From contig NZ_CVUA01000001.1 of NCBI RefSeq assembly GCF_001282785.1, positions 1,426,001 to 1,490,000 of the forward strand: a stretch of 64,000 nt of DNA. Direction: 5' to 3'. A program made the position numbers and the translations under genes. Below the pieces are notes generated by a model. The model made no database searches and had not been told where the DNA came from. It saw nothing but the letters and a program-made list of their open reading frames with translations. The DNA comes from Halolamina sediminis (GTDB taxonomy: Archaea; Halobacteriota; Halobacteria; Halobacteriales; Haloferacaceae). This document shows positions 9,607-17,879 of this stretch, in pieces. Each line of letters starts with the position of its first letter. Position 1 is the stretch's first letter.

Positions 9607-10514
9607 CAGTCGTCACCCCACGTCCGCCGCTGGAGTCGGGGGTTGAGCACCTCGTCGAGCGCGCTGCCGACGAGGATGAAGCTGAACGCCGCGAGCACAA
9701 TGCCGAACCCGGGGAGGATCATCCACCACCAGGCGCCGCTGCTCAGTGCGGCCTGCTTCTGGGCGAAGTACAGCATCGTCCCCCAGGAGATGCGGGCGGT
9801 GTCGCCCAGCCCGAGGAAGCCGACCGCGGCCTCCATCAGGATGGTGTACACCATCTGGAGGATGCCGTTCGCGAACACGACCGGCAGGATGTTCGGGAGC
9901 ACCTCCTGTCGCATGATCCGGACGTCGGAGGCGCCCAGCGCCTCGGTCGACTCGACGAAGTCGTTCTCGCGGACGCTCAGCGTCTTCGCCTTGATCGTCC
10001 GGGCGGGGATCGGCCACGAGAGCAGCGAGAGGATCAGGATGATGTTCCAGACGCTGCTGCCCGCGTAGGCCGCGAACACGACGACCAGTACGAACGGGGG
10101 GAACACGAGGCTCATGTCGATCGCCGTCGTGATCCACCGCCCGATGCGGCCGCGGTAGTAGCCCGCCGGGACGCCGATCAGCGTCGCCGCCAGCGTCGCG
10201 ACGACGCCGCTGACGACGCCGACCAGCAGCGAGATCCGGCCGCCGTAGAGGAACCGGGAGAGCACGTCCCGGCCCAGATCGTCGGTGCCGAACAGGTGTT
10301 CCGCCGAGGGGGGTGCAAGCGCCTTGCCGACGCCGTAGGCCTCCGGATCGTACGGCGCGATCAGTGGGGCCGCGACGCTGATGAAGACGATCGTCCCCAG
10401 CAGCAGCGTTCCCAACAGCCCCTTGCGGTTGGTCAGGAACGCCCGCAGGAACCGCCGGAAGCGATCGAACCGCCTGCTCGATCCCCCGCCGGCCGTCTCC
10501 TCGGTCGTGCTCAT
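9606..10514 (-). CDS. dppC: Peptide-type ABC transporter permease (DppC/OppC-like)
   Basis: Inner membrane permease, 302 aa. It begins with a short hydrophilic region, then TM1 (LLGTLLLGTIVFISVAA), the OppC N-terminal domain with the family phrase 'HLFGTDDLGRDVLSRFLYG', and the BPD_transp_1 domain with about five further TM segments. An EAA-like loop (EALGASDVRIMRQEVLPN) contacts the ATPases. It follows dppB after 34 bases and is fused by one-base overlap to dppD. Standard length and complete. Confidence 0.93.
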   Translation of the reverse strand: MSTTEETAGGGSSRRFDRFRRFLRAFLTNRKGLLGTLLLGTIVFISVAAPLIAPYDPEAYGVGKALAPPSAEHLFGTDDLGRDVLSRFLYGGRISLLVGVVSGVVATLAATLIGVPAGYYRGRIGRWITTAIDMSLVFPPFVLVVVFAAYAGSSVWNIILILSLLSWPIPARTIKAKTLSVRENDFVESTEALGASDVRIMRQEVLPNILPVVFANGILQMVYTILMEAAVGFLGLGDTARISWGTMLYFAQKQAALSSGAWWWMILPGFGIVLAAFSFILVGSALDEVLNPRLQRRTWGDD

Positions 10515-10548
10515 CCGTCCACCTCCGTCGTTGTCGTCTGTTGCCCAA

Positions 10549-11535
10549 TCATTCGCCGCCTCCGATCCGTGGATCGATGATCGTGTAGAGGATCTCCGCG
10601 AGGAACATCGACCCGAGCACCATGACGGCGAGGAAGAAGAACGTCGCCTGGATGACCGGGTAGTCCCGCGCCAACACCGCCTCGAACATCAGCTGTCCCA
10701 TCCCGGGATAGCTGAACACGGTTTCGACCAGCACCGCGCCGCCGGCGAGCCGCCCGATCTGGAACCCCAGCTGGGTCAGCACGGGCGGAAACGCCGGCGG
10801 AACGGCGTGGCCGAACAGCACCTGCCGTTCGGAGAGCCCCTTGCTCTCGGCGATCTTGATGTAGTTCTCCGGCAGGATGTCGAGCAGGCTCCCCCGCATC
10901 AGGAACGTGTAGCCGGCGAGGAAGTACGCCGACATCGTCACCACCGGCAGCACCGTGTGGTACGTCAGGTCGACGAAGTACGCGAAAAACGATGGGTGTG
11001 TCGCGCTGCCCGTCGCCCCCGAGATCGGGAAGATCGGGATGACGTAGCCGAAGACGAACACGAGTAGGATCGCCAGCCAGAACGTCGGGATCGAGCGGAA
11101 GAACAGCGAGGACTGCGTGATGAACAGGTCCTCGCGCTCCCCGAAGTTCCAGGCCGCGAACGCGCCGAGGGGGATGCCGATGACGACGCTGATGGTGACG
11201 CTCGCGCCCATCAGGTACAGCGTCCGCGGCAGCCGCTCGACGATGAGGTCCATGACCGGGGTCGGATATCGGGCGAACGAGACGCCGAAATCGCCAGTGA
11301 GGGTGTTCGCTAGGTAGAGCAGGAACTGTTCCCAGATGGGCCTGTTCAGCCCGAACTCTTGGAGCAGCTGCTGACGGGCTGCCTCGGTGAAGCCGGGGCC
11401 GACGAACCGCGTGGTCGGGTCGCCGGGCATCACCCGGGGGATCGCGAAGTTCACCGCGAGGATCGCGGCGAAGGCGGCGAGATAGTTCCGGACCCGCGTG
11501 GCGATGTACGCTTTCTTCGAAGACGTGTTTGCCAT
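10549..11535 (-). CDS. dppB: Peptide-type ABC transporter permease (DppB/OppB-like)
   Basis: Second permease, 328 aa with six predicted TM segments. The DppB N-terminal signature is present (ATRVRNYLAAFAAILAVNFAIPRVMPGDP, from about residue 12), as is the EAA-like loop KIAESKGLSERQVLFGHAVP. The start ATG at 11535 lies 23 bases after the stop of the substrate-binding protein gene, so it belongs to the same transcript. No missing segments are seen. Confidence 0.93.
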   Translation of the reverse strand: MANTSSKKAYIATRVRNYLAAFAAILAVNFAIPRVMPGDPTTRFVGPGFTEAARQQLLQEFGLNRPIWEQFLLYLANTLTGDFGVSFARYPTPVMDLIVERLPRTLYLMGASVTISVVIGIPLGAFAAWNFGEREDLFITQSSLFFRSIPTFWLAILLVFVFGYVIPIFPISGATGSATHPSFFAYFVDLTYHTVLPVVTMSAYFLAGYTFLMRGSLLDILPENYIKIAESKGLSERQVLFGHAVPPAFPPVLTQLGFQIGRLAGGAVLVETVFSYPGMGQLMFEAVLARDYPVIQATFFFLAVMVLGSMFLAEILYTIIDPRIGGGE

Positions 11536-11558
11536 TCGTTAGAGAGTGGAGGGCGACG

Positions 11559-13241
11559 CTACTTGGGGTCGAGCTGGACCATCGGGCCGCTGCCGGGTTC
11601 GAGCCCGTAGGGGCTCTGCATCCCGTAGCGGGGGATCGGGTTGAAGTTCTCCCAGGCGCTGGAGCGCATGCCGTGGAGCAGCTGCGGGTAGTAGAGGACG
11701 ACCCACGGGAGCTCGTCGGTGAGGATGTCCTGTGCGTCGTAGAGGTACTCCTGACGCTGCTCGGGATCGGTCGCGCGCCGCTGCTGGCGCATGAGCTCGT
11801 CGAACTCCTCGTTGTGGTACTGGCTGGTGTTGAGCGTCCCCTCCTCCTCGAACACCGGGGAGAGGAACGGGTCCGGGTCGAACCAGACGCGCCAGGTGTT
11901 GAGCGTCAGGTCGTAGTCCTGCTCGACGGAGACCTTCTGAGTGTGGGCGTTGGACTCCATCGAGTTGACCTCGACGCTGATGCCGACCTCGCCGAGCTGG
12001 CGACGGAGCACCTCCGCGATGCGCGGCCAGTTCCCCGTGTTCTGGATCGAGATGACGAGTTCGAGTGGGTCGCCCTCGGGCGTCACCCGCCCGTCGCCCT
12101 GCTGTTCGTACCCGTTCTCGGAGAGGATCGTCCGGGCCTGCTCCTGATCGTGGGCGTAGCTGTTCGTGTCCGAGTTGTGGTAGAACTCCAGTCCCGGCGG
12201 GACCGGCGAGTAGCCCGGCGTGGCATAGCCGGCGTTGACCAGCTCCGCGACGGTCTCGCGGTCCACCGCGTACGCCATCGCCTCGCGGAGCGCCCCGTCC
12301 GAGAGCGGGGACCGGTTGGTGTTGATGCCGATGTACGTGACGTACGTCGAGCCGCCCTCGACCACTTCGAGGTTGTTCGCGCTCTCGATCTCGTTGACGT
12401 ACTGCCCGGGCTGGAGGCGCAGCATGTCGCCACTGCCCTCCTTCATCGTCAGTACCTGCGAGTCTGTCGAGGAGATGATCTCGATGCTCACGCTCTCGTA
12501 GTCCGGGATCTCACCCCAGTACTCCTCGTCGACGGAGAAGTTGATGAACTGGTCCTGTTCGCGCTCCTCGAACACGAACGGGCCGCTGCCGATCGGGTCC
12601 TCGGTGTTCGAGACCTCCGTGGGGTTGTCGTACTCCGACCAGATGTGCTTCGGGATGACGAGCCCGAGGTCGGCGAGCACCAGCGGGAGCGCCGCGTACG
12701 GCTGAGTCAGCGGCGTCGTCACGGTGTGCTCGTCCTCGACGGTGATCTCGCTCGGCTCCGCGATGACGCTCGACAGCGAGCCGAGGTACGGCCACTCGTA
12801 CTCCTTGATCGACCGGAACGTGAACGCGACGTCCTCCGCGGTCAGGGGCTCGCCGTCGTGCCAGGTGATCCCGTCCTGGATCGTCCAAGTGTAGGTGGCG
12901 CCGTTGTCCGAGGTCTCCCAGTCTTCCGCGATGTGGCCGATTGCCTGCCCCTCGGCGTCGACGCTCGTCAACGGCTCGTACATCATCCGAGCGGCGTCGT
13001 AGTCCGGGATGGTGAGCCACCCCAGCGGGTTGATGTTGTTTACGCCGCCGGGCCAGATGACTGAGAGCTCGTCGTCGGCGGAGCCGCTCCCGCTGGTCGG
13101 TGTTCCGTCCGTCGTTTCGGTGCCGTCGCCCCCCGGACTGCCGGCACAGCCAGCCAGCATCGCTGCGGCGGTGCTCGCACTCGTCGCCTGCAGGAAGCGG
13201 CGGCGATCGAGACTGATCTCGTCGGTGATGTCGTCGTTCAT
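11559..13241 (-). CDS. ABC transporter substrate-binding protein, SBP family 5, Tat lipoprotein
   Basis: Extracellular solute receptor of the importer (560 aa). The N-terminus carries a twin-arginine signal (LDRRRFLQATSASTAAAMLAGC) with lipobox LAGC, so it is predicted to be exported folded and anchored by a lipid on the Cys. An acidic Thr/Ser/Gly linker follows, then the SBP_bac_5 domain (about residues 60-530), including YEPLTSVDAEGQAIGHIAEDWE and the domain-closing ITWHDGEPLTAEDVAFTF. First gene of the operon SBP-dppB-dppC-dppD-dppF. Family 5 receptors bind peptides, nickel, sugars and other solutes, so the ligand is not determined. Confidence 0.93.
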   Translation of the reverse strand: MNDDITDEISLDRRRFLQATSASTAAAMLAGCAGSPGGDGTETTDGTPTSGSGSADDELSVIWPGGVNNINPLGWLTIPDYDAARMMYEPLTSVDAEGQAIGHIAEDWETSDNGATYTWTIQDGITWHDGEPLTAEDVAFTFRSIKEYEWPYLGSLSSVIAEPSEITVEDEHTVTTPLTQPYAALPLVLADLGLVIPKHIWSEYDNPTEVSNTEDPIGSGPFVFEEREQDQFINFSVDEEYWGEIPDYESVSIEIISSTDSQVLTMKEGSGDMLRLQPGQYVNEIESANNLEVVEGGSTYVTYIGINTNRSPLSDGALREAMAYAVDRETVAELVNAGYATPGYSPVPPGLEFYHNSDTNSYAHDQEQARTILSENGYEQQGDGRVTPEGDPLELVISIQNTGNWPRIAEVLRRQLGEVGISVEVNSMESNAHTQKVSVEQDYDLTLNTWRVWFDPDPFLSPVFEEEGTLNTSQYHNEEFDELMRQQRRATDPEQRQEYLYDAQDILTDELPWVVLYYPQLLHGMRSSAWENFNPIPRYGMQSPYGLEPGSGPMVQLDPK

Positions 13242-13585
13242 TGTGTTACTTTGTGGTGGTCGCAGTTGTCGAACTGTAGGACTGCGTGAACTGGGTGGTA
13301 CACAGTATCACTCAGTACGAGAATGCATACCACGTCCGTTAAAGGTAGTTGTGAGCGCTGAATACCTCTGAGTACTCCGCTATCGCTTGTATGAATCGTT
13401 CATATTTGTCCGCGAACCCCGACAGCTGGATTCACGCGATTGCCCCGGGAAACCCAACGGGCAGCGCGGGTACCACCCGCGCGATACCGGGTGCCGGGAG
13501 ATGCAGCGCCTGCTGAACGTCCGTGGGGAGGTGAAGCGGCTCGTCGTCGAGTTCGGCGAGAAGTACGGCGACGGGTCGCCGAGCG
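13242..13585. other. 344-bp gap: promoter region of the importer operon, a hairpin and a coding-like fragment
   Basis: The left part is upstream DNA of the minus-strand importer operon; an AT-rich element (minus acctttaacgg, about 13334-13345) is a weak TATA candidate ~100 bases before the start. A perfect 8-bp stem with a 3-base loop (GCGCGGGT-acc-ACCCGCGC) lies at 13464-13482. From 13501 a plus-strand frame beginning MQRLLNVRGEVKRLVVEFGE shows strong G/C third-position bias for about 28 codons and then decays into the reverse of the permease gene; it may be the remnant of a lost gene. No complete gene is supported. Confidence 0.5.
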
Positions 13586-14401
13586 CTAGAGGTCCCGGCG
13601 CGCGAACAGCCGAGCGCTCGCCCCGACGAACAGCGCGGCCGCGGCGACCAACACCGCCGCCCCGAGCAGGTCGTACTCCCCGCCCACGAGCACCGCCGAC
13701 GGGTCGAGGTACCACGTCGGCGTCACCGCACCGACCCGACCGTAATCGGTCACCTCCAGCACCGACTCGAACAGCCACGAGGCGAACACGAGCGCGATCG
13801 CGATCCGGCCCGCAGTCCGGCTCCGGCCGATCACGACGCCCAGCAGCAGCCCTACTGCTCCCCAACACAGCAGGTACGGGATCGAGAGCGCGTGGAACGC
13901 GAATAATTCTCCGAGCGGGAGCGACTCGCCAACCGCCGACGCCGAGACGGCCAGCACCAGTGGGACCACGGCGTTGGCGACGACGATCGGCACGAGCAGC
14001 GCGAGAAAGTTCCCCAGCAGGACGCTCCCCCGCGAGACGGGCGCCGCGAGCAGCGTGTCCATCCGGTCGGTCTCCATGTCGCCCGCAACCGAGCCGGCGG
14101 CGGTGTAGGCCACGTAGCCCGCGAGGCCGACCAGCCAGCCGAACGTGTAGTACTCGCCGGCGAGCAGCCCCGACAGCGACGCGAGGCTCTCGAACCCCAG
14201 CAGCTCGACCAGCACGGGCGGCATCGCGTCGAGCAGGGCCTGCAGTTCCTCGCCGCCGACAAGCTCCGGCCCGACCCAGACGAACAGTGCGCCGTAGGCA
14301 GCGAGCAGCGCCGCGACGACGGCGCTTGTCCGCAGTCGCTCCCGGGCCTCGAACCGGGCGACAGTCTCCACGGTCGACCACCAGCCCGGCACTCCAGTCA
14401 C
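13586..14401 (-). CDS. ABC-2 type transporter permease
   Basis: Integral membrane component of an ABC exporter (~271 aa, about six TM segments). It resembles the neighbouring permease: both have a first TM after a short cytoplasmic N-terminus, a 'MPPVLVELLGFESL' amphipathic stretch, then the motif GDMETDRMDTLLAAPVSRG that matches GDVETGRIDTLLAAPISRE in its partner. I chose GTG 14401 because it overlaps the upstream permease stop (GTGA); an ATG at 14425 adds only a Gly/Pro-rich tail inside the previous gene. The pair with the ATPase suggests a heterodimeric ABC-2 exporter whose substrate is unknown. Confidence 0.85.
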   Translation of the reverse strand: MTGVPGWWSTVETVARFEARERLRTSAVVAALLAAYGALFVWVGPELVGGEELQALLDAMPPVLVELLGFESLASLSGLLAGEYYTFGWLVGLAGYVAYTAAGSVAGDMETDRMDTLLAAPVSRGSVLLGNFLALLVPIVVANAVVPLVLAVSASAVGESLPLGELFAFHALSIPYLLCWGAVGLLLGVVIGRSRTAGRIAIALVFASWLFESVLEVTDYGRVGAVTPTWYLDPSAVLVGGEYDLLGAAVLVAAAALFVGASARLFARRDL

Positions 14402-15186
14402 GAGAGGTCCACCTCCCGGAACCACGCCGCGCTCGCGGCGAGCAGGACCGCCGTCGCGACGAGCAGGATCCCGGCGCCCCCGCGGTCGTACTCGCTCGCG
14501 GTCAGGACCGCCGTCGGATCGTAGTACCGCATCGGCGCGACGGCGCCCAGCCAGCCGAGGTCGCTGCTCGTCGCGATCGTCTCCAGCAGGAACGTCCCGA
14601 CGATCCCGGCCGCGGCGACGCCCTCGGCGACGACCCGTTCCGGCGCCGTCACCGACGCGAGCGTCCCGAACGCGCCACAGCAGAGGAAGTAGGGGACCGA
14701 GAGCGCGTGGACGGCGACGAGGTCCGCGATCGCGATCGGCTCGCCCACGAACCGCGTGGCGGTGAACACCGCCGCGAACACCGCGGCGTTCGCGAGCAGG
14801 ATCGGCGAGAGGAGAGCGAGGAAGTTCTCAACCAGCAGGCGTTCCCGGGAGATCGGCGCCGCGAGCAGCGTGTCGATCCGCCCCGTCTCGACGTCGCCGG
14901 CAATCGCCCCGCCGGCGGCGTAGGCGACGTACGCGCCGAGGCCGATCAGCCAGAGGAACTGGTAGAGCTCGATCGCGAGGAACCCTTCCATCGTTCCCAT
15001 CTGCTGGAGGTCGAACGTCTCCACGAACGTCGGGGGGAGCTGTTCGGCCAGCGCGGCCATGTCGACTTCGCCGAGCAGCCCCGGCGCGAGCAGCGCCATC
15101 ATCGCCGCGAACGCCGCCAGCCCGCCCGCAAGCGCGAGCGACCCGAGCAGTCGCTTCTCCACCTCGTAACGTGCCGTCTCAAGCAT
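14398..15186 (-). CDS. ABC-2 type transporter permease
   Basis: Partner permease, 262 aa from the ATG at 15186 (MLETARYEVEKRLLGSLALAG). The sequence upstream in frame is Arg/Pro-rich and lies inside the ATPase gene, so the internal start with an 8-base overlap is preferred. It has about six TM segments and the ABC-2 hallmark GDVETGRIDTLLAAPISRE between TM3 and TM4. It is clearly paralogous to the downstream permease and probably arose by duplication. Confidence 0.85.
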   Translation of the reverse strand: MLETARYEVEKRLLGSLALAGGLAAFAAMMALLAPGLLGEVDMAALAEQLPPTFVETFDLQQMGTMEGFLAIELYQFLWLIGLGAYVAYAAGGAIAGDVETGRIDTLLAAPISRERLLVENFLALLSPILLANAAVFAAVFTATRFVGEPIAIADLVAVHALSVPYFLCCGAFGTLASVTAPERVVAEGVAAAGIVGTFLLETIATSSDLGWLGAVAPMRYYDPTAVLTASEYDRGGAGILLVATAVLLAASAAWFREVDLS

Positions 15187-16150
15187 CCTCGGCCTCCGCC
15201 TCGACCCGTTCGACGGTCTCCTCGGCGTCGGTGTCGTAGAACCGCATGAACACGTCCTCCAGCGGCGCCTCCTCGATGGCGAGGTCACGGAGGTCGTGGT
15301 CGAGCAGCGCCCGGAGCAGCGGCTCGTACCCGCCGGTGTACGTGAACGAGACGGCGGTGAGGCCGTCCGCTCGGTCGGCGTCCCCGTCGTCCCCCAACTG
15401 GGTCCGACCGCCGACGGTCACGTCGTGGGCGCCCGGGAGGTCGAACGCCCCCTCGTCGGGGCTGTCGCCCAGCGTGACCCGGACCTGCTTGCCGCTGCGG
15501 TCCAGCAGCGAGTCGACGGTCGACACCTCGACGAGGCGGCCGTCCCGGATGATCCCCACGCGGTCACAGACCTTCCGGACCTCGCTCAGGATGTGGGAGG
15601 AGAAGAAGAACGTCGTCCCACGCTCGCGCTCGGTCCGGACGAACTCCAGGAACGTCTCCTGTTTCAGTGGGTCCAGTCCCGAGGTGGGCTCGTCCATGAT
15701 CAGCAGGTCCGGGTCGTGCATGAACGCGAGCACGATCGCGAGCATCTGTCGGTTCCCGCGGGAGTAGTCGCCGACGGGGCGGTCGAGCGGCGGGTGGAAC
15801 AGTTCGAGCAGTTCGTCGCTGCGTGTGTCGCCCCTGAGCGCGCCGTGGTACTCGAGCAGCCGCCGGCCCGTGACGCGCTCGTCGAAACCGGGCTCGCTCG
15901 GCAGGTAGCCCACGCGGGCCCGGGCCTCGCGCAGCGCCGCGGCGTCCGCCACGTCGGCGCCGAGCACCGCCGCCGAGCCCCGGGTGGGCGACTGGAACCC
16001 CAGCAGCGTCCGGATAGCGGTGGTCTTCCCGGCGCCGTTCGGGCCGAGGAAGCCGAACACTTCTCCCTCCTCGACGGAGAGGGTGAGGTCCTCGATCCCC
16101 CGCACGTCGCCGTAGTACTTGGTCAGACCGTCGGTCCGGATCGCGGGCAT
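15179..16150 (-). CDS. ABC-2 exporter ATP-binding protein
   Basis: Cytoplasmic ATPase (323 aa) with Walker A GPNGAGKTTAIRTLLG, the signature-type loop YSRGNRQMLAIVLAF (SRGN rather than LSGG) and Walker B LLIMDEPTSGLDP. The C-terminal ~90 residues are the DUF4162-like regulatory extension common in ABC-2 ATPases. Start chosen at the ATG at 16150 (MPAIRTDGLTKYYG), the normal beginning of this family; ten more residues are possible. It is first in the operon ATPase-permease-permease. The substrate could be a lipid, drug or peptide; nothing in the context decides. Confidence 0.9.
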   Translation of the reverse strand: MPAIRTDGLTKYYGDVRGIEDLTLSVEEGEVFGFLGPNGAGKTTAIRTLLGFQSPTRGSAAVLGADVADAAALREARARVGYLPSEPGFDERVTGRRLLEYHGALRGDTRSDELLELFHPPLDRPVGDYSRGNRQMLAIVLAFMHDPDLLIMDEPTSGLDPLKQETFLEFVRTERERGTTFFFSSHILSEVRKVCDRVGIIRDGRLVEVSTVDSLLDRSGKQVRVTLGDSPDEGAFDLPGAHDVTVGGRTQLGDDGDADRADGLTAVSFTYTGGYEPLLRALLDHDLRDLAIEEAPLEDVFMRFYDTDAEETVERVEAEAEDA

Positions 16151-16210
16151 ACCCGTAGACGCGGGGGGATGCACAATCAAGATACCGCCGGATGGAGGCC
16201 GGACGGCGGC

Positions 16211-16711
16211 TCAGTCGAACGACTTCTCGAACACGAGGATATCGAGCGCTGCCCCCGCCACGTCGGCGGTCGTCGACCCCACGCGCTCGAAGCCGTTGGC
16301 CTCGTAAAACGCGTGAGCGGGCTCCTGACGCCCGGTCGTCGAGAGGACGAACCGCTCGTACTCGTGCTCGCGAGCGCGGGCTTCGAGCTCGTCGTACATC
16401 GTCTGCCCGATCCCCTCACGGTGGTGGTCGGGGTGGACGTGCATGCGCTTGAGCTCCGCGGCTCCCTCGGGATCGACGAACTCCGAGACGACGCCTTTCG
16501 GCGGCCGGAACGCGCCCGTGGCGAGGATCGCTCCGTCGTCCTCGCCGACGAGGAACTCCCCGCCGGGGTCGACGTACTCGGCCAGGATGTCGTCGTCCTC
16601 GAGTTCGGGCACATCCTCGAAGTAGGCGTCGGCGGAACGGAGGGCGGCTTCGACGGTCTCGTCGACGGCGTCGCGGTCGGCGGGGCGGAAACGGCGAATC
16701 GAGAGGGACAC
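16211..16711 (-). CDS. GNAT family N-acetyltransferase
   Basis: Acetyl-CoA dependent acetyltransferase (166 aa). The acetyl-CoA binding region reads MHVHPDHHREGIGQTMYDELEARARE (motif A, R/Q-x-x-G-x-G/A form), followed by motif B with FVLSTTGRQEPAHAFYEANGFERVG. GTG at 16711 (SLSIRRFRPADRDAV) is the natural start; a longer frame adds a basic stretch. It is divergent from deoxyhypusine synthase (140-bp gap) and separate from the exporter operon. The substrate cannot be predicted. Confidence 0.87.
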   Translation of the reverse strand: MSLSIRRFRPADRDAVDETVEAALRSADAYFEDVPELEDDDILAEYVDPGGEFLVGEDDGAILATGAFRPPKGVVSEFVDPEGAAELKRMHVHPDHHREGIGQTMYDELEARAREHEYERFVLSTTGRQEPAHAFYEANGFERVGSTTADVAGAALDILVFEKSFD

Positions 16712-16851
16712 ACTGATCGTACGCAGGCGGCGCCTTTGCACCTTCGCTTCGCGGCAGACCGACGGATCGGTGCTGTCCCGGATCGACGCTCACGGCCGCA
16801 CTGGCCGGGCGAACCCACGCAGTTCAAGAGTCCCGGCCAGCTACCGCCAGT

Positions 16852-17829
16852 ATGGACGAAGACGAGAGCCACGAACACGTCGTTCCGGGCAGCGAGACCG
16901 AGCCCGGCGGCGAGACGGTTCGGGGCTACGACTTCCGCGGCGAGTTCGACCTCGGCGAGATGCTGGAGGCCTACGCGACGACCGGGTTCCAGGCGACTCA
17001 CCTCGCCGAAGCCGTCGACATCGCGAAACAGATGCGCGAGGAGGACGCGAAGATCTACCTGACGCTGACGTCGAACATCATCTCCTCCGGGCTGCGGGAG
17101 GTCGTCGCCTACCTCGTCCGCGAGGGGTTCGTCGACGTGATCATCACCACCTCGGGCTCGCTGACCGAGGACGTGATCAAGACCGAGAAGCCGTTCAAGA
17201 TGGGCGAGTGGGACGCCGACGAGGCCGAGCTCCGCGAGGAGGGGATCAACCGCCTCGGCAACATCTACGTCCCCTCGGATCGCTACGTCTGGCTCGAGGA
17301 GTACCTCTACGACTTCTTCGACGACTTCTTCGCCGAGGAGAAGGTCCGCACGCCGACGGCGTTCTCCCGCGAACTCGGGGAGACGCTCGACGACCCGGAC
17401 TCCGTGCTCAAGCAGGCCGCCGACAACGACGTCCCCGTCTACTGCCCGGCGCTCAACGACGCCGAAGTCGGGAACTTCCTCTACTACTACCGCAAGCAGC
17501 ACGACACCGACATCGGCATCGAGATCATGGCCGACTACGACGACCTGATCGAGAACGGGATGCTCGCGGACACCACCGGCCTGCTGGTCGTCGGCGGCGG
17601 CGTCCCCAAACACCACGCGATCATGACGAACCTGTTCCGCGGCGGCGCCGACTACGCCGTCTACATCTCCACCGGGATGGAGGGCGACGGCTCGCTGTCC
17701 GGCGCGCCGCCGAACGAGGCGGTCTCGTGGGGGAAGATCAAGGAGGAGGAGACCAACTACACGCAGGTGCAGGCCGAGGCGACGCTGGTGTTCCCGCTGT
17801 TGGTGGCGGGCGCCTTCTCAGACGCCTGA
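16852..17829 (+). CDS. dys: Deoxyhypusine synthase
   Basis: Catalyses NAD-dependent transfer of an aminobutyl group from spermidine (or of agmatine in archaea) to the lysine of aIF5A, the first step of hypusine formation in the cytoplasm. The protein is 325 aa. The catalytic lysine lies in EAVSWGKIKEE (Lys295), and the NAD-binding segment TSNIISSGLREVVAYL and GVPKHH near the C-terminus are conserved. An AT-rich stretch (cagttcaagag) about 26 bases before the ATG fits a leaderless promoter. It is monocistronic or linked loosely with the alcohol dehydrogenase 50 bases downstream. Confidence 0.95.
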   Translation: MDEDESHEHVVPGSETEPGGETVRGYDFRGEFDLGEMLEAYATTGFQATHLAEAVDIAKQMREEDAKIYLTLTSNIISSGLREVVAYLVREGFVDVIITTSGSLTEDVIKTEKPFKMGEWDADEAELREEGINRLGNIYVPSDRYVWLEEYLYDFFDDFFAEEKVRTPTAFSRELGETLDDPDSVLKQAADNDVPVYCPALNDAEVGNFLYYYRKQHDTDIGIEIMADYDDLIENGMLADTTGLLVVGGGVPKHHAIMTNLFRGGADYAVYISTGMEGDGSLSGAPPNEAVSWGKIKEEETNYTQVQAEATLVFPLLVAGAFSDA

Positions 17830-17879
17830 GGCCAACCGCTACGGACGGCTTTTTGCGCGTTCCGACACCATCCGCGAGC

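Noticed and set aside
13387-15249. Long plus-strand open frame through the ABC-2 permease genes
   Set aside because: Arg/Pro-rich product, opposite to two clear permeases. Only its first ~30 codons after 13501 have coding-like composition, reported separately.
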